Origin: Lewinellaceae bacterium
GTDB taxonomy: Bacteria; Bacteroidota; Bacteroidia; Chitinophagales; Saprospiraceae
Direction of reading: 5' to 3'
Assembly (NCBI GenBank): GCA_016716135.1
Contig: JADJWX010000002.1
Coordinates: 806,001 to 870,000 of the forward strand
Length of the DNA stretch: 64,000 bases
Part shown: positions 25,531 through 35,073 of the stretch, piece after piece
Layout of the letters: the number at the start of each line of letters is the position of its first letter
Numbering within the stretch: the stretch's first letter is position 1
The notes under the pieces: generated by a model
Told to the model about the DNA's origin: nothing
The model's database searches: none
Seen by the model: the letters and a program-made list of their open reading frames with translations, nothing else
Made by a program: the position numbers and the translations under genes

Positions 25531-27441
25531 TCAGGATTTAATGAATGAAGTGTTGAATGTGGCGCCTGCCGTTGGCAGAACAACCGTATAAAGGCCGGGT
25601 GCAAGTCCCGGAGGAAGTGGTATTTGAACCCGGTTCATTCCGGCGTGCAAACTTGTTTTTTCGGCAAAAACCAGGCGCCCGAGCGGATCGAAGACCTGTA
25701 CTTGCGTTTGTACTTCTTCCGGGTTTTCCAGTTCCAGGGTAAACTGTCCGGAAACCGGGTTGGGATAGAGTTTGATCGCCTGTTTTTCAACAAAAAGTTC
25801 GTGCACCGGGCTCGCCAGTGGTTGGGCCATGAATACCAGGTCGCGCATATCGCTGATGGATGTGTTCCGGCGGATAATGTCGGCGAGCCGGGTGTTTTTG
25901 ATTTCGGCAATTTCTTCGGGGCTGAATGCCGGATCATTTTCATAGTAAAACCGGTCGCCATCGCGCAGGGCGGTAAACTGCCGGGCAATGATGGTCATGG
26001 CAGTCGGGCCAAACAATGCGTCGGGCATGTGGTCTTCCGAAAGCATGCCCACCCAGGGGTCAATGGCATTGATATCCTGATATAGATTTTGCAACGCCAT
26101 ATTCATCAGCGGGTCGGTTGTGATTTCCGCAAAATTATCGAAAGTGGGCAGGCCGTAATCAGCGCGCACGGTATTGTAATCAGCCAAGCCGCGGTCGCGG
26201 CCGCGCTGGATGTTGATGGCAACCAGATCCAGGCCGCCGGCGCCGGGCGGGCCGAAAAGGAAGTTTCGAAGATCGTCGATCACCTTGCAGTCGAAATCCT
26301 GGGCAACCACAGTAGACATACCCATCAGGTAGGGCTCAATACCGCCCACTTCGGTGGTGGCTGAAGGGTTGAAAAAAGCGTCGCGCAGGAGCACATTGCC
26401 CTGGGGCATGTAGTTGCCGGCATTATCCATCCGGATGAGCACACTGTTGATGGTTGAATGGCCGTAACGGTACGCGGCGGCGGAGAAAATATTTTCGATA
26501 CCGGGGTTGACGTCGGGTTTATAGCCGCTGTAGGGCGCGAGGTGCACGCCCAGCGTCGGCAGCCATTCTTCGTAAGTAATGGCTTGCAGGAGTGCGCCTA
26601 CACGCCGGCGGGCTTCTTCATATAGTTCGCCGTCGCCCCAACTTGGGTTTTCCGCTAAAAGTTTGGTGCAAAGCCGGTTGTGTTCGCGGGCAAAAAGGGT
26701 GTGTATGGCCAGGAGAAAGGGGTTTTCGTTGGCCCGTTCATCGCCGGCGACAAACCATTTTTGCACAAAAGGAAGCGGCATTGCCATGCCGGGCGCCTGC
26801 TGGTCGAGCGGGGCGGCATACTCACCGGTCACCGTGTTGAAGGGCAGTAATTTGCCGTCGGAAAGTTTCAGCTTGCCCCGGCTGTACATGCGCAGCCAGC
26901 TGGCGCGGTTAAAATCGGAGCCGTACACCGCCGAGCCGTCGATGAACGCCGATATTTTATTGAAAAAACGCCTGGGGTTGTTCGGGTCGGTTCCTGTGGA
27001 GGGGTCGTACAACGAACGAAGCATGTGTATTTGTACGGCGCCGGTGCCGTTGGGGTCGAAAAAATAGTCATACGGGGGTACGGCAATGGGCATGGCCTCG
27101 GTGGGGTGGTCCGGTACCAGGGTGATGTCGTGGTCGATAAATTGCCCCCAGGCCCAGGCATAGGCGCTCAGGCCGCGGGGGTCGTCGTCGAGGGCGCTCT
27201 GGCTGAAAATCAGGTTGCTGATATGCCTGGGGTTGGGCCGGTCGGCGCCGGCAGGGGCGGCATAGCCATCGGCAAAGGCATCCGTGCCCGGGTGCTGCAA
27301 ATGCGCATCCACAGCGCCCCAGCCCGGATTTCCGGCGTTGTTAAAGCGCCCGTCGAGCATACGGTACTCCTGCGCATGCGCCCAAAAAGGGAAAAAAAGG
27401 ACCAGGCAAATGCCTGAAATCAGGTGGTAGATAAATTTCAT
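25531..27441 (-). CDS. Secreted animal-type haem peroxidase with T9SS sorting domain
   Basis: The 636-residue protein has a signal peptide (cleavage likely after AHA, residues 21-23). It belongs to the animal haem peroxidase superfamily: distal region AWGQFIDHDITLVP at about 97-110, LLAIHTLFAREHNRLC with the catalytic Arg-x-x-x-Glu type motif, and the proximal AAYRYGHSTIN. The last ~85 residues (LYPNPVSGQFTLELE... GLYTVVL) are a type A T9SS C-terminal sorting domain, so it should cross the outer membrane and stay on the surface or be released. Substrate is unknown; roles in halide or peroxide chemistry and defence are known for relatives. Confidence 0.9.
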   Translation of the reverse strand: MKFIYHLISGICLVLFFPFWAHAQEYRMLDGRFNNAGNPGWGAVDAHLQHPGTDAFADGYAAPAGADRPNPRHISNLIFSQSALDDDPRGLSAYAWAWGQFIDHDITLVPDHPTEAMPIAVPPYDYFFDPNGTGAVQIHMLRSLYDPSTGTDPNNPRRFFNKISAFIDGSAVYGSDFNRASWLRMYSRGKLKLSDGKLLPFNTVTGEYAAPLDQQAPGMAMPLPFVQKWFVAGDERANENPFLLAIHTLFAREHNRLCTKLLAENPSWGDGELYEEARRRVGALLQAITYEEWLPTLGVHLAPYSGYKPDVNPGIENIFSAAAYRYGHSTINSVLIRMDNAGNYMPQGNVLLRDAFFNPSATTEVGGIEPYLMGMSTVVAQDFDCKVIDDLRNFLFGPPGAGGLDLVAINIQRGRDRGLADYNTVRADYGLPTFDNFAEITTDPLMNMALQNLYQDINAIDPWVGMLSEDHMPDALFGPTAMTIIARQFTALRDGDRFYYENDPAFSPEEIAEIKNTRLADIIRRNTSISDMRDLVFMAQPLASPVHELFVEKQAIKLYPNPVSGQFTLELENPEEVQTQVQVFDPLGRLVFAEKTSLHAGMNRVQIPLPPGLAPGLYTVVLPTAGATFNTSFIKS

Positions 27442-27523
27442 AAGACGGGAAGATTAGACAAGATGAAAACGCAAGATTTCCAAAATCCGGCCTAACCGCA
27501 AGGTGCTCCCGTAATGATTGCCG

Positions 27524-28009
27524 TCAGCCGGCCCGGTGATTTTGGTCAGTCCCGGGCGCGTTTAGTTCCTCTGTCATGGACAGCAGGTTCAATCCGGCGT
27601 CAAAAACGGCATCGAAAACGAACTTTTCACCCCGCTGCACGAAGTCGTAAATAACCAGGTCGGTTGCCGGCAGGGGTACTTCAGCCAGCCGCTCGTGCGC
27701 GATCCATTCCAGGACACCTTCATCGCAAAACGGAGGCTCCTGATACGGGATGTCGGCCAGGTAGATGTAGCACAACCAGTTGTAATCAACCGGCGCAGTT
27801 TCGCAAAGTATCCCGCAGAGTACCGGATTGACAATGGAAATGCCGGTTTCTTCCCGGGTTTCGCGCACAGCGGCATCCACCGGGCGCTCGTGGGCTTCCA
27901 GTTTCCCACCCACCGGGGCGTAGCGGCCGGCGTTGGGCGCTTTAGCCCGGCGCAGCAGCAGGTAGCGGTTGCCGCAGCGCAAAATGACCATGACAGCGAT
28001 TTTTTTCAT
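27524..28009 (-). CDS. NUDIX hydrolase
   Basis: From the ATG at 28009 the product is a 161-residue cytoplasmic protein (MKKIAVMVILRCGNRYLLLR). The Nudix box is complete: GGKLEAHERPVDAAVRETREE followed by TGI, with the REXXEE metal ligands. Such enzymes hydrolyse nucleoside diphosphate derivatives; the substrate is not predictable here. A longer upstream start is possible but adds a non-conserved stretch. It is divergent from the OmpH gene. Confidence 0.82.
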   Translation of the reverse strand: MKKIAVMVILRCGNRYLLLRRAKAPNAGRYAPVGGKLEAHERPVDAAVRETREETGISIVNPVLCGILCETAPVDYNWLCYIYLADIPYQEPPFCDEGVLEWIAHERLAEVPLPATDLVIYDFVQRGEKFVFDAVFDAGLNLLSMTEELNAPGTDQNHRAG

Positions 28010-28109
28010 AGGCGGCAAATTTCGGATTTCAACCCAACTCCCGGTTAACCTGTGCGAGGTGTAAATGTCAATCATAACCTAATGCAACCATTCGGCCACC
28101 AATAATCCT

Positions 28110-28140
28110 TTTGCCTTTTGCGTTTTCCCATGTACCTTTG
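28110..28140 (+). promoter_or_regulatory. Bacteroidota-type promoter upstream of ompH/skp
   Basis: TTTG at 28110-28113 and TACCTTTG at 28133-28140 are separated by 19 bp, an exact match to the Bacteroidota primary-sigma consensus TTTG-N19..21-TAnnTTTG. The start codon of the OmpH gene lies 42 bp downstream. Confidence 0.75.
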
Positions 28141-28181
28141 CAGCCCTTAAACACAATTATCACAACACTGATTTTTTATCT

Positions 28182-28715
28182 ATGAAGAAAACATTTGTGC
28201 TGACATTCGGCCTGGTGCTTACACTTGCCTTCAGCAGCTTCGCGCAAAAGTTCGGTTACCTCAATTCGGTGGCCCTGCTTTCTGAATTGCCTGAAGTAAA
28301 ACAAGCCGACAGCGACTTAAAAGCGTTTCAAACACAGCTGACAAAACGCGGACAGGAAATGGTCAAAGAATTACAGGACAAGGCCACTGAACTGGATCGC
28401 AAAAAAGAGCTTGGCACGATTGCGCCCAAAGATTACCAGACTAAAGCTGCCGAACTTCAGGCAGAAGAAACAGCAATTGGCGAATATGAAAAGGAGGTGT
28501 ATGATAAACTCTCTAAAAAGCGCGAAGAACTCTACAAGCCGATCCTGGAAAAAGTAAATACAGCCATGCAGGATGTAGCAAAAGAAAATGGTTACCTCCT
28601 TGTATTCGACACCAGCACGCAGGTGCTGCTCTACGCACATGAATCACTTGATGTGACTAATCTTGTAAAAGCAAAATTGGGAATACCTGCATCAACGAGC
28701 GGCGGCGGACAATAA
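28182..28715 (+). CDS. OmpH/Skp-family periplasmic chaperone
   Basis: The 177-residue exported protein has a signal peptide (TFVLTFGLVLTLAFSSFAQ), then KFGYLNSVALLSELPEVKQAD and a long charged coiled coil (about residues 45-125), then VAKENGYLLVFDTST, the usual OmpH layout. Skp/OmpH proteins hold unfolded outer-membrane proteins in the periplasm. It has its own promoter and terminator, and precedes murI, an arrangement I associate with Bacteroidota outer-membrane assembly genes. Confidence 0.88.
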   Translation: MKKTFVLTFGLVLTLAFSSFAQKFGYLNSVALLSELPEVKQADSDLKAFQTQLTKRGQEMVKELQDKATELDRKKELGTIAPKDYQTKAAELQAEETAIGEYEKEVYDKLSKKREELYKPILEKVNTAMQDVAKENGYLLVFDTSTQVLLYAHESLDVTNLVKAKLGIPASTSGGGQ

Positions 28716-28743
28716 CTACGACCGTATATTCGCACATACAATG

Positions 28744-28778
28744 AAAATGGGGTTTCCTGGCCGGAAACCCCATTTTTG
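28744..28778 (+). terminator. Strong intrinsic terminator after ompH/skp
   Basis: A 14-bp stem (28744-28757 with 28763-28776) is followed by a T-rich tail. It sits between the OmpH stop and the murI start, and rules out the ATG at 28741 as the murI start. Confidence 0.88.
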
Positions 28779-28818
28779 TGCCCACAATTCGCTTTTTCCG
28801 AACCACGAAAACAATGCA

Positions 28819-29655
28819 ATGCTAAAATACGAAAGCATCCCCGGCCCTGTCGGTATCTTCGACTCCGGCTATGGCGGCCTCACCGTGTTCAAAGAAATTG
28901 CCGCGCTGCTTCCGCAATACGACTACATTTATTTCGGCGACAATGCCCGGGCGCCCTACGGCATTCGCTCCTTCGACACTATTTATAAATACACCCTGGA
29001 GTGTGTGCGCCATTTATTCGATCAGGGCTGCCACCTCGTTATTTTAGCCTGCAATACCGCTTCGGCCAAGGCGCTGCGCACCATTCAGCAGCACGACCTG
29101 AAGGCCTTTCCGGCCTCCTACAACGTACTCGGCGTTATTCGCCCGACAACCGAGATCATCGGAAACCTGACCAGCACCGGGCACGTAGGCATAATGGCCA
29201 CCACCGGTACGGTACAATCGCAGTCCTACGTAGTTGAAATTGAAAAGTTTTTTCCCGACGTGCACGTCTTTCAGCAGGCTTGCCCCATGTGGGTACCGCT
29301 GATCGAAAATAACGAACACACCAGCGCGGGCGCCGACTTTTTTGTAAAAAAATATATCGACGCCTTGCTGGCCCAATCCGATAAAATAGACACCATCGTG
29401 CTCGGTTGCACGCACTATCCCTTACTTTTGGATAAAATCCGGGAGATGGTGCCCCCCAGCATCAAGTTGGTTTCCCAGGGAGAAATTGTAGCTGATCGCC
29501 TGGCCGATTACCTCCGGCGGCATCCGGAGATCGAAACCATGTGCCGGAAAACCGGGCAATACCGTTTTTTTACCACCGAAACACCGGAAGTGTTCGACGA
29601 AAAAGCGCAATTGTTTTATGGAAAGGCGGTGCGCTCGGCGCATTTTGAACTTTAA
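28819..29655 (+). CDS. murI: Glutamate racemase
   Basis: MurI interconverts L- and D-glutamate to supply D-Glu for peptidoglycan. From the ATG at 28819 it is 278 residues long. The two catalytic cysteines are in LACNTASAKAL and LGCTHYPLLL; the N-terminus GIFDSGYGGLTVFKEI carries the conserved Asp-Ser, and FGDNARAPYG follows. An upstream in-frame ATG at 28741 falls inside the ompH terminator and is rejected. Confidence 0.93.
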   Translation: MLKYESIPGPVGIFDSGYGGLTVFKEIAALLPQYDYIYFGDNARAPYGIRSFDTIYKYTLECVRHLFDQGCHLVILACNTASAKALRTIQQHDLKAFPASYNVLGVIRPTTEIIGNLTSTGHVGIMATTGTVQSQSYVVEIEKFFPDVHVFQQACPMWVPLIENNEHTSAGADFFVKKYIDALLAQSDKIDTIVLGCTHYPLLLDKIREMVPPSIKLVSQGEIVADRLADYLRRHPEIETMCRKTGQYRFFTTETPEVFDEKAQLFYGKAVRSAHFEL

Positions 29656-29661
29656 TTTATT

Positions 29662-29824
29662 CCCAGGGCTGAAGCCCTGGGCGAAGAATTCCTGCTGAAC
29701 ATCAGGAAATGTTTTTTAATTGGCCGGGGCGTTTGCCGTCCTATTTCGTAAAACGGAAGCCCTGGGCGAAGAAATTAAGTGCAATCATGCAACCCGGGTT
29801 CTTCGCCCAGGCATTTATGCCTGG
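29662..29824. repeat. Composite palindromic repeat between murI and porP-like gene
   Basis: Two hairpins (29662-29681 and 29805-29824) with CCCAGG arms bracket the segment. The word CCTGGGCGAAGAA occurs twice (near 29677 and 29761) and its reverse complement near 29798-29810. Convergent genes flank it; it may terminate both. Confidence 0.75.
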
Positions 29825-29830
29825 GAAAAA

Positions 29831-30865
29831 TTAAAATTTCGGGCAAAGAATTTCCTCGTTTTGGTATTCCCCTAAATAAGCAATCGAAATTTCAAAAGCG
29901 CCCTGGCGTTGCCCAAACGAAAGTGCGTTGGGGTTCAGATCGTAGCTCAGGCCAAACAATACGTTGTTGAACTCGATGCCCACCAGCGCGACCACGGCAT
30001 CCAGCCCAAACGACGACTCCGTACGCACCGGGCGCAGCCAGCCGCCAATGTGAAACGCTGTGGAACCGTATTTGCCCAGGGCCGTACGGAAGTTGGCGCC
30101 GGCGTTGATTTGCATGTGCGGACCCTGCTGGGCAAACAAAACACGGGGTAAAAAAGACGTGCGGCTGGTGCCGATGGGAATATTGGCCGACACCTGGGCG
30201 GAGAGCTTGCGGTACAGTTTTTCACCCGGCAAATCGTCGCCGTAAAAAGATACCCTCGGCTCCATAATGTGGTGCATGGCCAAACCGGCAAAAAATGCCC
30301 CGGTGCGGCCGAACCGCGCGGAATAGTTGAGGCCGACATTAAAATCCGGGTAGGCAAAATTGTTTTCCGGAAGCACTTCCCCGGTGGGCAGCACATACCC
30401 GCTCAGGCCGTCAAATTCGTCCTGAAATTCCAGCGATTCGTAGTTGACGTTCCGCTGGGTCAGGCCGCCCTGAATTCCGAGCGACAAGAATTGGCGGTTG
30501 TCGGCGCTCAACGATTTGTGATACGCCAGCGACAAGGCAATTTGTGTGGTGCTGAAATCCACCACATTTACCTTATCGGTAAAAAACATCAGGCCCAGGC
30601 CGATCGCATCGTCATGTACCCGTTTGCCCGGCGCGTCAAAACGCAGGTCGGAGGCGACGGCGAACGTGCGGATCGGGTTGTCGAGCACCTTTTTCCATTG
30701 GTCGCGGTAAATGGTGCCAACCCGGTAGCGCCCTTCAAAAGCGCCGGTCAGGCCGGGATTGAGCATCAGGGGCGATGCGTAAAACTGGGTGAATTGCTGG
30801 TCCTGTGCCGCCAGATTTTGCAGCAAAACAAACAGGAATGCGGAGTAAAGGAGAATTTTCTTCAT
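29831..30865 (-). CDS. PorP/SprF-family type IX secretion membrane protein
   Basis: From the ATG at 30865 the product is 344 residues with a signal peptide (ILLYSAFLFVLLQNLAAQ). The start of the mature protein, QQFTQFYASPLMLNPGLTGAF, is the family hallmark, followed by beta-strand-rich sequence and a C-terminal EISIAYLGEY. These proteins sit in the outer membrane as part of the T9SS or its attachment apparatus; in gliding members SprF exports SprB. The partner genes are not in the window, but T9SS cargo genes are. The upstream extension to 30964 lacks conservation and is omitted. Confidence 0.88.
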   Translation of the reverse strand: MKKILLYSAFLFVLLQNLAAQDQQFTQFYASPLMLNPGLTGAFEGRYRVGTIYRDQWKKVLDNPIRTFAVASDLRFDAPGKRVHDDAIGLGLMFFTDKVNVVDFSTTQIALSLAYHKSLSADNRQFLSLGIQGGLTQRNVNYESLEFQDEFDGLSGYVLPTGEVLPENNFAYPDFNVGLNYSARFGRTGAFFAGLAMHHIMEPRVSFYGDDLPGEKLYRKLSAQVSANIPIGTSRTSFLPRVLFAQQGPHMQINAGANFRTALGKYGSTAFHIGGWLRPVRTESSFGLDAVVALVGIEFNNVLFGLSYDLNPNALSFGQRQGAFEISIAYLGEYQNEEILCPKF

Positions 30866-31128
30866 GCGTTTGGGTAAAAATTTCGGCAAAAATAGGTTTT
30901 GCTTCCTGGAGTTTGAACTTTGTTTAACCACGGATGCCCGGAAATTGACCGGTTCGTGCCGCAATTAAGCCAATCCCGCGGTGAAAATCAACGAATGCCT
31001 AAACGAGCCGGCCGCATAAAAATTGGATTTTGGGATAGTTTAATACTTTGCGCCTGTAAACCGGAACCGGTTTGCCGGCTCTTGACCAATCCAATTTTAT
31101 CCAGTTCGCACCAAATCATTTTTTCAAC

Positions 31129-33666
31129 ATGAAAAACAACGACACCATTCGCCTTTGGCTCATATGCTTTGGGCTGATTTTCGCTCAACTCCTTGCTGCC
31201 CAGGAACCCAAGGCGCCAATGCCAACAGATACCCTGCCTCCGGCTACCGTAGCGGCGAAAGACAGCACCACCAAAAAAGAACAAAAGAAAGGCCCCAAGC
31301 CCTACGATAAAGTCATTACGAAGGAGGCTGTTTCCACGCACGGCCTGTTCAGCGTGCACCGCATCGAGGATAAATTTTATCTGGAGATACCCGATTCCAT
31401 TTTCGGCGCCGAAATGATGACCGTCACACGGATGGCCAAAACGCCAACCGGCGCAGGCTACGGTGGCGAGCAGGCCAACCGCCAGGTCATCCGCTTCGAG
31501 CGGGGCCCGTCGGACAATGTTTTCCTGCGCGCAGTCGCCTACCGGAATGTCAGTCCCGATTCGTTGCAGCCTATTTACAAGGCGGTGCAAAATTCAAACG
31601 TTGACCCGATTGCGGCGGCGTTCGACATAAAATCGGTTCGTAAAGACACCTCGGTGGTCATTGAGGTAACCGATTTTTTCAAGGAAGAAAACCAGGTGTT
31701 TGCCATGTCGCCGCTGGCCAAACAACGATACAACCTCGCCGACCAGCAAAAAGACCGGAGCTACATCGAAAGTATCCGTACCTACCCGATCAACACCGAA
31801 ATCCGGACGATCAAAACGTTTAAAGTCAAACCGCCTTCACTGAATTCCGGTGGCGATGACCGCCCTTCCCGGACGGTCAACCTACCCGGCGGTTCCGATG
31901 CCGGCGTGGTTACGTTTGAAATGAACAGTTCCATCATTTTGCTGCCGCGCAAACCGTTTCGCAAACGGTTTTTCGATCCGCGGGTGGGCTATTTTGCCAC
32001 CGGCTACACGGTGTACGAAGACGACCAGCAACGCGCCGAAGGTGAAATATTTGCCGTGCGCTGGCGCCTGGAGCCCAAAAACAACGCCGACTTGTTGCGC
32101 CAGCAAAAAGGTGAAAAAATTGAACCGGCCAAGCCCATCGTGTTTTACATCGACCCGGCTACGCCGAAAAAATGGCGGCCGTACCTGATCAAAGGCGTGC
32201 AGGACTGGCAGCCCGCTTTTGAACAAGCCGGTTGGAAAAACGCCATCCAGGCCCGGGAATGGCCTGAGGGTGATAGCACAATGAGCCTCGAAGACGCCCG
32301 CTTTTCGGTGATCCGTTATTTTGCGTCGGATATTCAGAATGCCTACGGCCCGAATGTGCATGACCCGCGCACCGGCGAAATTCTGGAAAGCCATATCGGC
32401 TGGTATCACAATGTGATGAAGCTGCTCAAATCATGGTATACCACCCAAACAGGCGCCGTGGATGCCCGGGCCCGTAAAAATGAGTTTGACGACGAACTGA
32501 TGGGTACGCTGGTGCGCTTTGTGTCGGCACACGAAGTCGGGCACACCCTGGGCCTGCGCCATAATTTTGGCGCCAGCAACGCAACGCCGGTGGAAAAACT
32601 GCGCGACAAAAAATTTATGGACGCCAACGGACACACCTCTTCCATCATGGACTATGCCCGGTTCAACTATGTTGCCCAACCCGAAGACGGCATCACCGAC
32701 CTGCTGCCCCGCGTGGGCGATTACGACCGCTGGGCCATCGAGTGGGGGTACAAACCGATTTACGGCACCAAAGACGCGGAGGAGGATAAAAAAGTCCTGA
32801 ACCGCTGGTATAAAGAAAAAGCCGAACGCAATCCACGCCTGCATTTTCTTACCGAAAGCAGCGCCTACGACCCCCGCGCTCAAAGCGAAGATCTGGGCGA
32901 CAACTCTATGCTGGCCTCCGAGTACGGGATCAAAAACCTGCAACGTATCCTGCCCAACGCCATCGACTGGACCCGGGAGGAAGCCGAAGATTACGATATG
33001 GCGAACGAACTCTACAACAACGTCGTCGGGCAATACCGGCGCTACATCGGTCATGTCACCAAATGGGTGGGCGGGGTATTCGAAACCCCCAAAACCGGCG
33101 ACCAGTCCGGCACGGTGTACGAGGTGGCCCCGGCTGCCATGCAGCAGGATGCAGTTGCTTTCCTGAACCGGCATTTGTTCCAAACGCCGGAGTGGCTTTT
33201 CGATCCAAAAGTCCTGCGCATGCTGCGCCCCGATAACGGCGTGAACACCGTGGCCGGGTTACAGTCGGGCACGCTGAACAGCCTGTTTGGCGCCAGCCGC
33301 CTGCAACGCATGATCGAGAATGAAACGATCGATCCGCAAGCCTACACGGTGGCCCGGCTTTTTGCCGACCTGCACACGGGTATCTGGAGCGAACTGCCGG
33401 CGCAGCAACCTGTAAGCGTACACCGCCGCAACCTGCAAAAAGTTTTTGTGGAAGACCTGATCGACCTGTACCGGCCGGCTGAAAAATCGGGCGCTGCCAC
33501 CCTGAAAAATACGGATGTGCCATCGCTGGCCCTGTACACGCTCAAGCGCCTGCGCACCGATTTGGCAGCTGCTGCAAATACCTACAACGATGCGCTCAGC
33601 CGCAGCCATTTTGAAGATTGCCTGAACCGGATCGAGACGGCGCTGGATACGGGTGGGCGGAAGTGA
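31129..33666 (+). CDS. Large secreted zinc-dependent metalloprotease (DUF5117/DUF5118 type)
   Basis: From the ATG at 31129 the product is 845 residues with a signal peptide (LWLICFGLIFAQLLAAQ). The zinc site is SAHEVGHTLGLRHNFG, an HExxHxxGxxH motif at about residues 467-477. Upstream, FYIDPATPKKWRPYLIKGVQ DWQPAFEQAGW and downstream SSIMDYARFNYV (Met-turn-like) match the DUF4953/5117 metalloprotease group common in Bacteroidota. A proline- and lysine-rich linker follows the signal. Its substrate is unknown. A frame starting at 31072 with TTG is rejected because it precedes the signal peptide. Confidence 0.88.
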   Translation: MKNNDTIRLWLICFGLIFAQLLAAQEPKAPMPTDTLPPATVAAKDSTTKKEQKKGPKPYDKVITKEAVSTHGLFSVHRIEDKFYLEIPDSIFGAEMMTVTRMAKTPTGAGYGGEQANRQVIRFERGPSDNVFLRAVAYRNVSPDSLQPIYKAVQNSNVDPIAAAFDIKSVRKDTSVVIEVTDFFKEENQVFAMSPLAKQRYNLADQQKDRSYIESIRTYPINTEIRTIKTFKVKPPSLNSGGDDRPSRTVNLPGGSDAGVVTFEMNSSIILLPRKPFRKRFFDPRVGYFATGYTVYEDDQQRAEGEIFAVRWRLEPKNNADLLRQQKGEKIEPAKPIVFYIDPATPKKWRPYLIKGVQDWQPAFEQAGWKNAIQAREWPEGDSTMSLEDARFSVIRYFASDIQNAYGPNVHDPRTGEILESHIGWYHNVMKLLKSWYTTQTGAVDARARKNEFDDELMGTLVRFVSAHEVGHTLGLRHNFGASNATPVEKLRDKKFMDANGHTSSIMDYARFNYVAQPEDGITDLLPRVGDYDRWAIEWGYKPIYGTKDAEEDKKVLNRWYKEKAERNPRLHFLTESSAYDPRAQSEDLGDNSMLASEYGIKNLQRILPNAIDWTREEAEDYDMANELYNNVVGQYRRYIGHVTKWVGGVFETPKTGDQSGTVYEVAPAAMQQDAVAFLNRHLFQTPEWLFDPKVLRMLRPDNGVNTVAGLQSGTLNSLFGASRLQRMIENETIDPQAYTVARLFADLHTGIWSELPAQQPVSVHRRNLQKVFVEDLIDLYRPAEKSGAATLKNTDVPSLALYTLKRLRTDLAAAANTYNDALSRSHFEDCLNRIETALDTGGRK

Positions 33667-33681
33667 GTGCGTAACGGCGGG

Positions 33682-33847
33682 TACTCGGGGTTGTGTCAAA
33701 AGGGTTCCTCGCGAAAAATGCGACAAATTTTTCACCGAGACGCCGAGGCGCGGAGGATTACACTTGGCGTCTTGGCGTCTTGGCGGTGAAAAAGAACAAT
33801 CTACGGCGGGAAATTTTCCGCAGCGACTTTTGACACAACCCCGAGTA
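33682..33847. repeat. 166-bp MITE-like element with perfect 21-bp terminal inverted repeats
   Basis: Ends 33682-33702 and 33827-33847 are exact reverse complements. A second, inner imperfect inverted repeat begins with TTTTTCACCG and ends with CGGTGAAAAA. It has no coding capacity. It separates the GC-rich metalloprotease gene from the AT-rich sigma-factor region. Confidence 0.85.
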
Positions 33848-33863
33848 TATACAACTGTTTTGT

Positions 33864-34469
33864 TCAGGATTCAATTTCTTTGATTTCCCGAAGAAAGGCC
33901 ATTGATTTTTGTAGTTTTTTGTCCGGAAACTGTTTCAGGAAAAATACTATAATGACAGCGATAATAAGACTTCCAATAGTATAGCTGATTAGCCAGGTCC
34001 CTAAAGAATATAGATCAAAATTAAAAAAACATTTGGCTATAAAAATCAGAAATGCGAATGAAAATGCTGGGATTATAACATACAATATATTTATTTCCAG
34101 TGATTGAAGGTAATTTAATCTTTCTATGGTTTTTTGTGTCTGAAGTACGGATTGTCTTGAGTCAATGCTATAAAACAAGTATAGTTTGTATCCACAGAAA
34201 ACCAAACTGAAAATAGAAAAGGTTATTAAGATAAATGCCGGAAGTGCAAATTTTATACTTGTTAATTGATTTGGCAAGCAGCTCAACAGGAAATACAGAA
34301 AAGGAATATTGAATACAATTTCAATTATGCTTTCCCAGTTTATTTCATGCAGGTTGTCTTTAATTTTTTGTATGCTTACTTCTTTCAATAAATCTTTATT
34401 TAATTTAGTTTTATTGTCAATGTTTTTATCAAAATTGTTCCAAATCTCGGTTAATTCTTGCAAGTCCAT
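33864..34469 (-). CDS. Four-helix membrane protein, probable partner of the ECF sigma factor
   Basis: The 201-residue protein starts with a soluble N-terminus (MDLQELTEIWNNFDKN) and has four hydrophobic segments at roughly 47-66, 72-97, 128-148 and 155-176, with a charged tail. It follows the sigma-factor gene by 12 bp in the same direction, which suggests an anti-sigma or sensor role, but I see no recognised anti-sigma domain. The DNA is strikingly AT-rich compared with neighbours. Confidence 0.65.
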   Translation of the reverse strand: MDLQELTEIWNNFDKNIDNKTKLNKDLLKEVSIQKIKDNLHEINWESIIEIVFNIPFLYFLLSCLPNQLTSIKFALPAFILITFSIFSLVFCGYKLYLFYSIDSRQSVLQTQKTIERLNYLQSLEINILYVIIPAFSFAFLIFIAKCFFNFDLYSLGTWLISYTIGSLIIAVIIVFFLKQFPDKKLQKSMAFLREIKEIES

Positions 34470-34481
34470 TTTTTATTGATT

Positions 34482-34982
34482 TTATGTGTTTGAGTATGAC
34501 CGCAGTTTGTTTTTTATTCTGTTTATTTTAGTGGAAACATTGCTTTCTGAAATGCCAATGACATCTGAAATTTCCTTGTTCTTTAATCCCTCCAAATAGA
34601 GAATAATAATTGCTTTTTCAAAGGAGTTTAGATTTTCAATTAGTTGGTATAATAGGTCAAGTTTCTGACCGATTAGTTCGCCTTCATCACAGGTTAATAA
34701 TTCGAGTTCTTGCCGATAGATTGCATGGTTTTTTCTTCGTGTATTTTCTTTTCTTAAAAATGAAATAGAAACATTTATGGCAATCCGGTAAATCCAGGTT
34801 GTTTGTGCATATGTGGTATCAAATGTTGGATATGATCTCCAAAGTTGAAGTATAATTTCCTGGATCAAATCTTGCCGGTCTTCTGCTTTCCGGCAATACA
34901 CATTTGCGATTTTAAAAATTAACCGCTTATTGTGTTCAAGCAATTTCAGAAACTGCGCTTCCTGTACGTTTAAATGTTTCAA
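34482..34982 (-). CDS. ECF-type RNA polymerase sigma factor
   Basis: Region 2 is visible as LLEHNKRLIFKIANVYC and EDRQDLIQEIILQLWRSYPTF, and region 4 as FEKAIIILYLEGLKNKEIS and VIGISESNVSTKINRIKNKL (helix-turn-helix). I place the start at a TTG (34982, giving LKHLNVQEAQ), which yields the usual ~166 residues. An ATG at 35075 in the same frame would add 31 poorly conserved residues, and its CAT overlaps the start of the divergent cupin gene. The gene is AT-rich and pairs with the membrane protein downstream. Confidence 0.8.
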   Translation of the reverse strand: MKHLNVQEAQFLKLLEHNKRLIFKIANVYCRKAEDRQDLIQEIILQLWRSYPTFDTTYAQTTWIYRIAINVSISFLRKENTRRKNHAIYRQELELLTCDEGELIGQKLDLLYQLIENLNSFEKAIIILYLEGLKNKEISDVIGISESNVSTKINRIKNKLRSYSNT

Positions 34983-35073
34983 CTTTTGGAATTGGTTAGA
35001 ACCTGTTTGCCTTATTATTCGCAAGTATGCCCAAAAATTCACAGGCCGGACTACTTTTTTAAAAATCGCTTCC

